This document shows, one piece after another, positions 1 to 8,183 of a stretch of 55,295 nt of DNA. Each line of letters starts with the position of its first letter. Positions within the stretch are counted from its first letter, which is position 1. The stretch spans positions 1 to 55,295 of the forward strand of contig JAJRTL010000129.1 in assembly GCA_024278315.1 (NCBI GenBank), given 5' to 3'. This DNA comes from Planctomycetota bacterium (GTDB taxonomy: Bacteria > Planctomycetota > UBA1135 > GCA-002748355). Position numbers and translations under genes: made by a program. The notes beneath the pieces were generated by a model. The model ran no database searches and was not told where the DNA came from. It saw only the letters and a program-made list of their open reading frames with translations.

Positions 1-2557
1 AGAGCGGGGGTTTCGTCATCTGTTGCAGGAGGGGCAGGCTGAGCCAGAGACCCGAATGGCGCTGGCCGAAGGGTGGTTGCAGGCCGGGGAAGCGGCCCGG
101 GCACTGCCTCTCCTCCACGACCAGCCCTGGCTGCGGCTGCGCGCACTGCTCGACCTGGGTCGGGTTCGCGAGGCCAGTGAAGGGCTCCTGTCCCTGTCCC
201 CGGAGACCGGGTCCCAGGAGGGGCGCATCCGACTGGAGGCCACCATCGCGTGGTTATCGGGTCGCGCAGACGAGGCCTTGGAGTTGGCTCACCAGGCCGT
301 CCAGGAAGAAGGTGGGCCGGAGGCGGAGATCGTGTGGGCCCGCATCCTCGCAGAGACCGGCGATGCGAACCGAGCACGTGCACTTCTCGAAGCTGCCCGG
401 ACCACGCTGCGTCGTCAGCGGCGCCCCTACCTGCTGGCAGGGGTACTCTCGAACCTCGGAGAACTCCTCCGAAAGGAGGGTGAGTGGGTGGAGGCCTTGT
501 CCTGCCACCAGGAGGCACTCGCCCTCTATCAGGAGCTGGGTCACGCGAGATACTGTGCCTTGGTCCAGAGCAACATGGGCGTCGCCCTCAAGGATGCCTC
601 CCGATATGGAGAGGCTCTCGAGGCGCAACGCCGCGCGCGCGGTCTCTATGAACACGTCGGTGATGCGCGAGGAGCCGCCATTGCACTGGCCAATCAGGGC
701 ATCCTGCATCTCGAACTGGAGCAGCCTGACGTTGCCTTGGGAAAGCTCGAAGAGGCGAGAAAGTCATTGAGCCACCTGGGTGCAGACAATCTGGACACGA
801 GATTGCAACTGGAGATCGCCAGGGCATGTCTGGCACGTGGGGAGCTGGACAGAACTGAGGCCATGCTGCTAAATCTCGACGTGGATCCAGGTTTGGTGAA
901 TCTGTGGGATTCGATCCATACGTCATGCACGAGAGCGCGAGCAGAGAAGGTGACCGGCGAGAACGCAACAGGCGTAGATGAGAAAGGAAGAGAATCGAAG
1001 GTGGACGTGGAGAGAACAGGCAGGACAGGCAGTGAGCCCAACGGAGTACCACGTGAGGTCTTTCGCAGTTTCGTGGCGATCAACCGTAAACTTGCCAACG
1101 AGACCGATCTGGACCGGGCCATGCACGCGCTCCTGGATACTGCACTGACTCTCAGCGGTGCGCGTCAAGGGTATCTACTTCTCTCGGGGCCGACGGGTAT
1201 CCGCACGGAACTGAGGATCGGTCAGGGGCCCGGAAGCAAGGCCTACAGCCGGTCAATCGCCAATCGGGCCATCCAGGAGCAGCGCATCCTCGAGGGAGGA
1301 GAAGCCCTTGCTGATCGTGACCTTCTGCATATGCCTTCGGTCCGGAGGCTCGAGAAACGATCGGTGCTCTGCGTGCCGTTCCATTGCTCTTCGGGACAGA
1401 CGGGCGCTCTCTATGTCGAGCATCCCGGTCGGGCCGGTGTGTTTGGCGAGTCTGAAAAAGAACACCTCGAGGTCTTGGCTGATCAGGCAGCGATTGCCGT
1501 CGATCGCATGCAACGAGAGGAGACACTTACGGAGGATCTCTCCAAGAGTCGACGCGATCTGGATGTGGCGCGACAGGCCTTGGGAGCCCGTCGTCCCCGG
1601 CGCGAGTTGCTGGGGGCGAGTTCGGAGATGGAGCGCCTTCGTCAGGAGATCGAACGTCTCGCACCTTCCTCCTTGCCGGTTCTGATCCAGGGAGAAACGG
1701 GAACAGGAAAAGAGCTCGTGGCCGAGGCCTTGCATCGGGAGAGTCGGCGCGGCCAAGGGCCGTTCGTCAGCCAGAACTGTGCAGCCATCCCGATCGAACT
1801 CGCCGAATCTCTGTTGTTCGGTCATGTGAAGGGGGCCTTTACCGGGGCCGATGAGGATCGTCCAGGTCTGCTCGAACTGGCATCCGGCGGCACATTGTTC
1901 CTGGATGAGATCGGTGACCTCCCCTTGCTCCTGCAAGCCAAGCTCCTGAGAGCCCTGCAGGAAGGTGTCGTGCGACGTGTGGGAGGCGAACTGGAACATG
2001 GGTTGGACCTGCGGCTCCTGGCAGCCACCCATCGCGATTTGGAAGAGGACAGGCGGGAGGGGAGGTTTCGCGAAGACCTCTACTACAGGATCGCCGCGGC
2101 GACCTTGAGGATTCCACCCCTGCGCGCCCGCGGAGAGGATGCTCTCTTCCTCGCCGATCACTTCCTCCAGAAGCTCTGTCAACGTGAAGGAACGTCGGTT
2201 CGCCTCGCCCGGAGTGCCGAGGAGGAGATCCGGACCCATGCATGGCCCGGCAATGTGCGCGAACTCGAGTATGCGATCGCGAGGGCTTATCTGATGAACG
2301 AGGCAGGTGTGATCCTGTCCATGGGCCTGCAGGAGGTAGGCCAACCGGCAGGCGAGCCGGGGCACCAGCCAGAGGGCCAGGCGCCAGAGTTTTCCTGGCC
2401 CGTCACGAGTCTCAAAGAGGTAGAGAATCGGACCATCCAGGCTGTGCTCGCACATACGGGAGGCGACAAGACCCATGCCGCAAAGATTCTGTGCATCTCC
2501 CGGACCGCGCTGTACGAGAAGCTCAAGCGCATGAATGCCGAGCCGAAGAAGGGCTGA
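1..2557 (+). CDS. Sigma-54-dependent activator: TPR, GAF, AAA+, Fis HTH (5' partial)
   Basis: The frame is open to the left edge, so the true start is outside the window; a TTG at 23 is only the first in-window start. Counting from 23, residues about 130-275 are helical TPR-like repeats, 348-500 a GAF sensor domain, 529-770 a sigma-54-interacting AAA+ ATPase and 796-842 a Fis-type helix-turn-helix. The AAA+ part has Walker A GETGTGKE, the sigma-54 contact loop GAFTGA and Walker B GGTLFLDEIG, so it should be an active ATPase that opens sigma-54 promoters. There is no receiver domain, so the input is probably a ligand or protein sensed by GAF/TPR. Related proteins often carry an N-terminal Ser/Thr kinase domain, which would lie outside the window. 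A -24/-12 promoter begins 91 bases after its stop, which suggests a local target. Confidence 0.93.
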   Translation, partial: ERGFRHLLQEGQAEPETRMALAEGWLQAGEAARALPLLHDQPWLRLRALLDLGRVREASEGLLSLSPETGSQEGRIRLEATIAWLSGRADEALELAHQAVQEEGGPEAEIVWARILAETGDANRARALLEAARTTLRRQRRPYLLAGVLSNLGELLRKEGEWVEALSCHQEALALYQELGHARYCALVQSNMGVALKDASRYGEALEAQRRARGLYEHVGDARGAAIALANQGILHLELEQPDVALGKLEEARKSLSHLGADNLDTRLQLEIARACLARGELDRTEAMLLNLDVDPGLVNLWDSIHTSCTRARAEKVTGENATGVDEKGRESKVDVERTGRTGSEPNGVPREVFRSFVAINRKLANETDLDRAMHALLDTALTLSGARQGYLLLSGPTGIRTELRIGQGPGSKAYSRSIANRAIQEQRILEGGEALADRDLLHMPSVRRLEKRSVLCVPFHCSSGQTGALYVEHPGRAGVFGESEKEHLEVLADQAAIAVDRMQREETLTEDLSKSRRDLDVARQALGARRPRRELLGASSEMERLRQEIERLAPSSLPVLIQGETGTGKELVAEALHRESRRGQGPFVSQNCAAIPIELAESLLFGHVKGAFTGADEDRPGLLELASGGTLFLDEIGDLPLLLQAKLLRALQEGVVRRVGGELEHGLDLRLLAATHRDLEEDRREGRFREDLYYRIAAATLRIPPLRARGEDALFLADHFLQKLCQREGTSVRLARSAEEEIRTHAWPGNVRELEYAIARAYLMNEAGVILSMGLQEVGQPAGEPGHQPEGQAPEFSWPVTSLKEVENRTIQAVLAHTGGDKTHAAKILCISRTALYEKLKRMNAEPKKG

Positions 2558-2567
2558 ACCGGCAATC

Positions 2568-2630
2568 GGGTCCGGATCGGGCCGGATTCCGGACGAGACC
2601 CTCTGCGCAATGTCCTGTTTCCGGACAGGA
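2568..2630. promoter_or_regulatory. Cluster of TCCGGA palindromes, candidate activator sites
   Basis: Three copies of the palindrome TCCGGA lie at 2571-2576, 2588-2593 and 2620-2625. Two larger inverted repeats include them: GTCCGG (2570-2575) with CCGGAC (2589-2594), and TCCTGT (2613-2618) with ACAGGA (2625-2630). They sit between the activator stop codon and the -24/-12 promoter, where enhancer sites for a Fis-type HTH would be expected, though closer to the promoter than the usual 80-150 bases. There is no T-run, so a terminator is less likely. The binding role is inference. Confidence 0.35.
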
Positions 2631-2647
2631 GGCCCCAGGATCGTCTT

Positions 2648-2663
2648 TGGCACGACTCTTGAG
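2648..2663 (+). promoter_or_regulatory. Sigma-54 (-24/-12) promoter
   Basis: The sequence is TGGCACG, then ACTC, then TTGAG, against the consensus TGGCACG-N4-TTGC(A/T). The -24 GG (2649-2650) and the -12 GA (2661-2662) are exactly 10 bases apart; only the C of the -12 GC is changed. The ATG at 2703 is 41 bases downstream. Placement directly after a sigma-54 activator makes a chance match unlikely. Confidence 0.7.
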
Positions 2664-2702
2664 ATTGAGGTGGTCGTAACGCAATCCACAGGAGTCCAGA
2701 TC

Positions 2703-3302
2703 ATGAATGTCATCCAGCAGAGTTCCATCGCCTTGATGCTCCTGGGAGGGAGCTTGTTCGCCCAGACGCAGACTCAGACCGTCAGAGGCAAGGTCGAGGA
2801 TGTGAAAGGCACGACAGGCAAGTTCGTGCTCAAGTGCACCAATATCCCCCTGACCAGCAAGGCCCTGGTTCTCAAGACTCTCATGGGAACGCAGCAGATT
2901 CTCCAGGTCGTGAACACAGGAACAGCCGCGAAACCGGTTCTCGAGGTCAAGTCGGCCAAGGCCACGACCAAGGTCTTCGACATGGGAAACCTGAGATTCG
3001 GCAAGAGCGCCCGGTGGCAGGTCCACTCCACACCAGGCAATACGGCTCTGGTTTTCCTCAATGGGCTGCCCCGCACGGGATATCTGCCACTGGGCAATCT
3101 CGGCACCTGGCTCATCGGTCTGGATGCCCAGTTCGTGACGTCGGGAACCGTCCATGCCAGGGGGCAATTCGAGTTTTCATTCACCATGCCCCGTCTTCCA
3201 GGGCTGGTGGGAGCTACCTTCGTGGGACAGGCGGTGGTAGTGGACAAGAGCAGGGGGATCCTGATCAGCAACAGTGACTGCAAGCAGGTGCGGTCGCGCT
3301 GA
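2703..3302 (+). CDS. Small secreted beta-rich protein, sigma-54 target
   Basis: The product is 199 residues. The ATG at 2703 is chosen because it opens a signal peptide (MNVIQQSSIALMLLGGSLFA) with probable cleavage after LFA-Q. The mature part is rich in Thr, Val and Gly and beta-prone, and ends in a basic tail. Its C-terminal half resembles beta-sandwich domains at the ends of secreted planctomycete proteins, but I do not assign a family. It has its own -24/-12 promoter and is closed by a strong terminator, so it is probably monocistronic. Function is unknown; it should be exported and induced under the condition sensed by the upstream activator. Confidence 0.8.
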   Translation: MNVIQQSSIALMLLGGSLFAQTQTQTVRGKVEDVKGTTGKFVLKCTNIPLTSKALVLKTLMGTQQILQVVNTGTAAKPVLEVKSAKATTKVFDMGNLRFGKSARWQVHSTPGNTALVFLNGLPRTGYLPLGNLGTWLIGLDAQFVTSGTVHARGQFEFSFTMPRLPGLVGATFVGQAVVVDKSRGILISNSDCKQVRSR

Positions 3303-3325
3303 TCGGGGACACGAGAAGAGAGGGA

Positions 3326-3368
3326 GGGCGGGTGTTTCACTTGGGATCGTGGCACCCGCCCATTTTTC
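3326..3368 (+). terminator. Rho-independent terminator
   Basis: GGGCGGGTG (3326-3334) pairs perfectly with CACCCGCCC (3353-3361), followed by ATTTTTC. It closes the secreted protein gene ending at 3302. Confidence 0.85.
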
Positions 3369-3486
3369 TCGGTCCCTGGCTCCTCTCGAGCAGGGCTTCC
3401 GGATGCGAGCCTGTCCGGGACCCTGACAGAGTGGGGGGGATCAGGGTAGGATCGGCACCGCATTGGCTCCTCTTGGTTTTCTGATC

Positions 3487-5157
3487 ATGAACAAATTCGC
3501 CCTCTCCTCTCTCACGTTCTTGGCCTTTCTGGCTCCGGTTTCGGCACAAAGTCTGACCGTGGCCGAAGGCCCTGCCCAGGGCCAGCTGCAGATCCGGGTC
3601 CATGACGAGAGGCAGGCGACCCTGCCGTCACGGATCTTCCTCGAGAAGGTCGAGTTCCTGCCCTTGGAGGTCACGCTTCGGACGGACTTGCAGAAGTACC
3701 GGACCGACCGAGCTCGTCGGACACAGCGACAGGGGCTTTGGAGGGTCGAGCTTCCCGGAGGAGGCAGGATCTTTCGCTACCGCAGAGCTGGTGGTACGCG
3801 CTACGGCTTCTTGTTGATCAAGGCGGACGGCATGCCCTCGATCCTCCTCGAACTCCCGGGCCTGGGTATGGGAGGGCTGTCCGATCCCTTCGCGGATCGA
3901 TTCGGTGTTGCTGCAGATGGCCAGAATGCTGCCGTGTCCACTGTGGCGGGCGCGCTCTATCACATTCGTTTGGACGGCCGCAGTTTTGTGAGCAGCAAGA
4001 CTCCCGCACGGTCGATTGCTGTGACCGGGATCGTCGAAGCCAAGAGTCTGGCTGTCGGGAAGCGTGTTCTGTTCTACCAGACGGGCAAGACGAGGCTTTG
4101 GCGCCTGGCTCTCGTCGATGCCAGCAAGCCTGTGGAGGTCGGCCCCAAGATCGTCACAGGGGGACGCCTCAAGGAGGAGATGGCTCTCGCTGGCAACGGC
4201 ACTCGGCTGGCATTCCTGGCAGGGCCCAAGAAGCTGCAGCACATCTATATCGTCGGAGAGGCAGGCAAGGCGCTTCGCATCACCAGCAAGGCCGCGAAAT
4301 ACGAGGATGCGGGATACCTCCCGGAGACCGTGATGGGGCCAACCCTGCTCTTCGACGATACAGGAACCAAGCTCTTCTACGTCGACTCGACGATTCGAGA
4401 GGAGCTCTATCTGCGGGACCTTCTGAAAGCTGGCAGCGCGCTCCACATCACCAGCAACACCAACTTCCAGCCCTACATCGGGACAGGTGTCCTTCCGGTC
4501 TTCCTGTCAGGAAAACTGATGGTCGGCATCGGTAATCCCAAGGCCTTCGACTGGTATCTGGCCGATCCTGCCAAGGGGACGGTCCAGAATCTGAGTCGGA
4601 GTCCGGGCAACACCAAGGCGCCGTTCGGAGCCGGCCTCCTGGACATCCAGGGGAGCGGAAGTCTTGCCGGGCGGGATTCCATGGTGGTGGAGGCCTTGAA
4701 GGGAGGCGCATATCGCCTCCGGCTCTTCCCGATCAAGCCTCCCCACAAGCCCCTCGTCATCGATGGACTCCAGACCCTGCCCCACCCCGGCAGCTCCTCG
4801 GCGGGGTCGGCGGACATCCTCGTCTCGCGCAAGGCAGGTGACATCATCCTGGACGAGGCTCAGGCGAAGACGCTCATTGCCTTGCCTTCACCATTTCGCC
4901 TGGCCTCTCCGATCAAGACCGCCTACTTTCGCTTCTTCATGGTCGAAATCTCGGGATTCCAGGTGCCCGTCTTCTACGAGCCCCAGAAGTTCCTGCTCGT
5001 GCTGCCTCCCTCGAAAGGGACATCACTACCCATCCTGAGTCCCGCTGGCGCGCTCGTGCTGCATGGGTCCAAGCTCCTCTATTTCGGCCCCCGCTGGGCA
5101 ACGAGTCTGCCTCCGGCCAAGGGGATCCGTCGGGTTCTCTCGGGACAGGGCGCCTGA
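3487..5157 (+). CDS. Secreted propeller-like protein (TolB/PD40 type)
   Basis: The product is 556 residues. The ATG at 3487 starts a clear signal peptide (MNKFALSSLTFLAFLAPVSA) with cleavage before QSLTV; an in-frame TTG at 3463 is less likely. No strong Shine-Dalgarno is visible. The mature protein has repeating blade-like units with patterns such as LLFDDTGTKLFYVDS and TRLAFLAGPKKLQHIYIV, typical of TolB-like six-bladed propellers. No catalytic residues or membrane segments are visible. A periplasmic binding or scaffolding role is plausible. It follows the terminator of the previous gene, so it needs its own promoter. Confidence 0.72.
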   Translation: MNKFALSSLTFLAFLAPVSAQSLTVAEGPAQGQLQIRVHDERQATLPSRIFLEKVEFLPLEVTLRTDLQKYRTDRARRTQRQGLWRVELPGGGRIFRYRRAGGTRYGFLLIKADGMPSILLELPGLGMGGLSDPFADRFGVAADGQNAAVSTVAGALYHIRLDGRSFVSSKTPARSIAVTGIVEAKSLAVGKRVLFYQTGKTRLWRLALVDASKPVEVGPKIVTGGRLKEEMALAGNGTRLAFLAGPKKLQHIYIVGEAGKALRITSKAAKYEDAGYLPETVMGPTLLFDDTGTKLFYVDSTIREELYLRDLLKAGSALHITSNTNFQPYIGTGVLPVFLSGKLMVGIGNPKAFDWYLADPAKGTVQNLSRSPGNTKAPFGAGLLDIQGSGSLAGRDSMVVEALKGGAYRLRLFPIKPPHKPLVIDGLQTLPHPGSSSAGSADILVSRKAGDIILDEAQAKTLIALPSPFRLASPIKTAYFRFFMVEISGFQVPVFYEPQKFLLVLPPSKGTSLPILSPAGALVLHGSKLLYFGPRWATSLPPAKGIRRVLSGQGA

Positions 5158-5296
5158 TCCCCAAGGGGAGCACAACAGGGTGCGATTACCTGTTCGTTCG
5201 TGTCTGGGATGGTCCCGCGCAGCCAGGGCTTATGGCGGTGGCGGTCTACGCACAGTTCCGATGATGGATCTTTGAAGTGCAGGCGATCCTAGGGCA

Positions 5297-5325
5297 GACT
5301 TTCTGACCGTTTTGCGGACTTTCTG
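5297..5325 (+). repeat. Direct repeat GACTTTCTG upstream of the thiolase gene
   Basis: GACTTTCTG occurs at 5297-5305 and again at 5317-5325, a 20-base period close to two helical turns, 45 bases before the ATG at 5370. It could be a paired regulator site. Nothing else was recognised in the 5158-5369 gap apart from a GGAGAG ribosome-binding site just before the start. Confidence 0.3.
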
Positions 5326-5369
5326 CTCCTGCCTAGCCTTCGATATCCCGAGATCCCGGAGAGAGAACC

Positions 5370-6560
5370 ATGGCCCTCGAAAAGACCTACATCCCCTACG
5401 GCGCCTATTGGAGCAGCCCCTTCTGCCGCTGGCAGGGTGGCCTCAGCAGTGAGAACTCGGTCAAGCTCGCTGCGCAGGCGACGACGCGTTTCTTGGAGGC
5501 TCGTGGAATCGACAAGTCAGTCTTCGATACCTTGGCTCTTGGCATCACCGTGCCTCAGAAGCACAGCTTCTACGGGGCTCCCTGGCTGGCCGGCATGATC
5601 GGAGCCGAGAGCATCACGGGGCCCACGCTGTCCCAGGCCTGTGCTACGTCGGCGAGGGTCATGGCCAGCCTGGCCTCCGAGATCGAGACCGGCATGAGTG
5701 ACTGCGCACTCGGTGTGGCCTGTGATCGGACGAGCAACGGTCCCCACATCGTCTATCCCAATCCCAAGGGGATTGGCGGTATGGGTGACACCGAGGAGTG
5801 GGTCTGGGACAACTTCAGCTTCGATCCGCATGCGCGCAACGCGATGCTGCAGACCGCGGAGAATGTGGCCAAGGATGAGGGCATCACCACCGAGGAGCAG
5901 CACGAGATCGTCCTGATCCGCAATGATCAGTACGCCAAGGCACTGGCCGACGATCGTGCTTTCCAGAAGCGCTATATGCTGCCAATGGAGATCGGTCGCG
6001 GCAAGCGCGCCAAGATGGTGGACGCGGACGAGGGGATCTTCCCCACGACCAAGGAAGGGCTTGCTGGACTGAAGCCCGCGCAGGAGGGTGGCACGGTCAC
6101 CTTCGGTGGGCAGACGCACCCTGCCGATGGCAATGCAGGCATCGTCCTCTGCAGCAAGGACAAGGCCGATCGTCTCTCCAAGGATGCGCAGGTCACGATC
6201 CAGGTCCTGTCCTTCGGGTCGACCCGGGTGCAGAAGGGACACATGCCTCAGGCCGTCGTTCCGGCTGCCGAGGTGGCTCTCTCACGAGCTGGAATCGGCA
6301 TCGGCGACCTCAAGGCCATCAAGACCCACAACCCCTTCGCGGTCAACGACGCCTACTTCTGTCGCAAGTTCGATCTCTCACCAGAAAAGATGAACGACTA
6401 CGGTTCACCGCTGGTCTACGGCCATCCCCAGGGACCTACGGGGCTTCGCGTCGTTGTCGAACTCATCGAGCAACTCGTGATCGAAGGTGGTGGTTACGGC
6501 CTGTTCTCGGGCTGTGCTGCTGGAGACACGGCCATGGCCCTGGTCCTCAAGGTCAGCTGA
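5370..6560 (+). CDS. Thiolase-family protein
   Basis: The 396-residue length is typical of thiolases and lipid-transfer-type thiolases. The nucleophilic cysteine is Cys91 in SQACATS. The usual NEAF loop is replaced by THNPFAVND, the catalytic His loop is GHPQGPTG near residue 350 (GHPIGASG in classical enzymes), and the C-terminal cysteine motif is GCAAGDTA instead of CxGGG. The fold and three active-site elements are therefore present, but the variant loops make the substrate uncertain: acetyl-CoA acetyltransferase, beta-ketothiolase or a C-C ligase on an unusual acyl-CoA. It is cytoplasmic. The ATG at 5370 follows GGAGAG. It converges with the gene ending at 6592 and appears monocistronic. 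Confidence 0.85.
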   Translation: MALEKTYIPYGAYWSSPFCRWQGGLSSENSVKLAAQATTRFLEARGIDKSVFDTLALGITVPQKHSFYGAPWLAGMIGAESITGPTLSQACATSARVMASLASEIETGMSDCALGVACDRTSNGPHIVYPNPKGIGGMGDTEEWVWDNFSFDPHARNAMLQTAENVAKDEGITTEEQHEIVLIRNDQYAKALADDRAFQKRYMLPMEIGRGKRAKMVDADEGIFPTTKEGLAGLKPAQEGGTVTFGGQTHPADGNAGIVLCSKDKADRLSKDAQVTIQVLSFGSTRVQKGHMPQAVVPAAEVALSRAGIGIGDLKAIKTHNPFAVNDAYFCRKFDLSPEKMNDYGSPLVYGHPQGPTGLRVVVELIEQLVIEGGGYGLFSGCAAGDTAMALVLKVS

Positions 6561-6591
6561 GCCGGTTGCCTCCGAAACAGCGCAGGATCCT

Positions 6592-8106
6592 CTATCGGCG
6601 GACGTAGGTGCCGCCGTTTTCTTTGGCGAGTTGCCGCAGGAATCCGTTGGCCTTGGGGCCTCGGATTCCGAGGCCCACCGTGTGGATGCGGATGCGCCGC
6701 AAGGGATTCCAGCGACGTACGGCCGAGAGGATCTCATCGGGGACGTCCCCTGACAGGCCCCTGCCGCGCCCTTTGACCGTACGTTTGGGGCGTGTCGGTG
6801 CACCGTCACTCAGGAAGAAGATCGTATCCACGGTGAGGGGATAGTAGCGATCACGGCTTCCCCGGCCAGCGGAGTAGAAGGCCAGATCGAGTGCATCATA
6901 GATGTTGGTCTGGAACTTGAGCTGGAGACCCTTGAGCCAGGTCTTGGCACTTTCGATGTTCTTGGGTGTGGCGGGTTGTTGCTTGTCAGCGAAGCGATAG
7001 AGCCGATTGGCGAATCCCAGCAGGTTGAACTTCTTGTTGGGAGTCAAGGCCTCGAGGGCTTTGGCCAACTCCCTCATGAGTCGGTCGATGCGGCGCTCCT
7101 TCTCTTGAGCCGCTCCCCCCCTTCTTCCCGGTCGCCTCTTCAGGATGGCCTTCATGGAGAGGGAGACGTCGAAGACATAGAGGATGGAGGCGCCGTCCTG
7201 TGGGATATCGAAGTACGTTCCCGTTCCCTCGGCCGGTCGGGATTTCTTCTGAGTGGGGAGGGTATCGCCCAGCTCCGTCTCGCCGCTCAAGTATGGAGCG
7301 CCTTCCTTCTGCAGCCAGTCTCTCCAGCTCTTGCGGCTCGGGCCGAGACTCCTGCCGGTGAACTGTGCGAGAGTGTCTGCGATCAGGTCTCTCAGCCTGC
7401 CTGTCTCCTTGGGCAGGCGGTCCATGAGCGGCTCCAGGGATGGTGGCCAGCGCAGGGAAGCCAGGGCCAGGACGGCCTCCGTCCGGACATCGAGGTTCTT
7501 CGATTGAAGTCGCTGCAAGACCCAGGGCCCCGCACCCTGTGCCCGGAATCCCAGGCGCGTGAAGAGCTTCAGGAGCACCATGCTCTCCTCGTCGTTGTCC
7601 TTCTTCTTGCCGACCTTTCGGAGCAGGTTGTTGAGTTCCTTGGCATCCAGCTTTCCTGCACAGTTGGCGAGTGTGATCTGGAGCGTTAGCGGCAGATTCT
7701 TTTTGCTACGAAGCAACGATTTCATCATGGCTTGCAACGATGCGTTCGCCTTCTGCATCGCCAAGGCATCGAGGATTCCATCCTGGAGATTACGGATGGG
7801 TTGGAGCTTCATCCGAAGGGGGTAGGTCAACCCAGAATTGCTGCGCGGGAGCAATTTGCGACGCTTCTCGGCGTAGGGTGTAAGCTCCTGTTCGAGCGTA
7901 GCGTAGGCAGTGATCAACGCGCGGGTGACCGAGACCGAATCGAATCGCTTGATGGCATCCAGCGCCCGCTGTTTATCGTCAAAGGTCCGATAGGTCTTCT
8001 GGCCCCCCGAAAACGCGGCCTTGAACCTGCCCAACGCACCCGATGGGCCTTGAGCGAGCAGATTCGTCGAGAAGAGCAGACTGAGGATGAGGGATGCCTG
8101 GCGCAT
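6592..8106 (-). CDS. Secreted von Willebrand factor A domain protein
   Basis: The product is 504 residues with signal peptide MRQASLILSLLFSTNLLA. Residues about 60-280 are alpha-helical and HEAT-like (for example DVRTEAVLALASLRWPPSLEPLM). The VWA domain starts near residue 305 with ILYVFDVSLSM, containing the DxSxS metal site, and continues to FFLSDGAPT; a Thr-rich stretch between them supplies further MIDAS elements. Such proteins bind partners through a divalent metal in the periplasm. The gene is 77 bases downstream of the epimerase gene on the same strand and may be the distal gene of that operon, but nothing links it to glycan synthesis directly. Confidence 0.85.
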   Translation of the reverse strand: MRQASLILSLLFSTNLLAQGPSGALGRFKAAFSGGQKTYRTFDDKQRALDAIKRFDSVSVTRALITAYATLEQELTPYAEKRRKLLPRSNSGLTYPLRMKLQPIRNLQDGILDALAMQKANASLQAMMKSLLRSKKNLPLTLQITLANCAGKLDAKELNNLLRKVGKKKDNDEESMVLLKLFTRLGFRAQGAGPWVLQRLQSKNLDVRTEAVLALASLRWPPSLEPLMDRLPKETGRLRDLIADTLAQFTGRSLGPSRKSWRDWLQKEGAPYLSGETELGDTLPTQKKSRPAEGTGTYFDIPQDGASILYVFDVSLSMKAILKRRPGRRGGAAQEKERRIDRLMRELAKALEALTPNKKFNLLGFANRLYRFADKQQPATPKNIESAKTWLKGLQLKFQTNIYDALDLAFYSAGRGSRDRYYPLTVDTIFFLSDGAPTRPKRTVKGRGRGLSGDVPDEILSAVRRWNPLRRIRIHTVGLGIRGPKANGFLRQLAKENGGTYVRR

Positions 8107-8183
8107 ACCCTCATCCTAGCGAGCCTCCACCGGACTCGCTGCCATCGATGTCGTTAGAATGTGCCTTCCTGAGTGGCTTGGAA

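Noticed and set aside
1253..2728. Long minus-strand open frame (491 codons) opposite the sigma-54 activator
   Set aside because: It mirrors a gene with complete domain motifs, has no recognisable domain itself, and GC-rich genes commonly leave such open antisense frames.
3454..3467. GG-N10-GC pattern before the propeller-like protein, resembling a second sigma-54 promoter
   Set aside because: The -12 is TGGC instead of TTGC and the start would be only about 8 bases from the ATG, too close for a normal leader.
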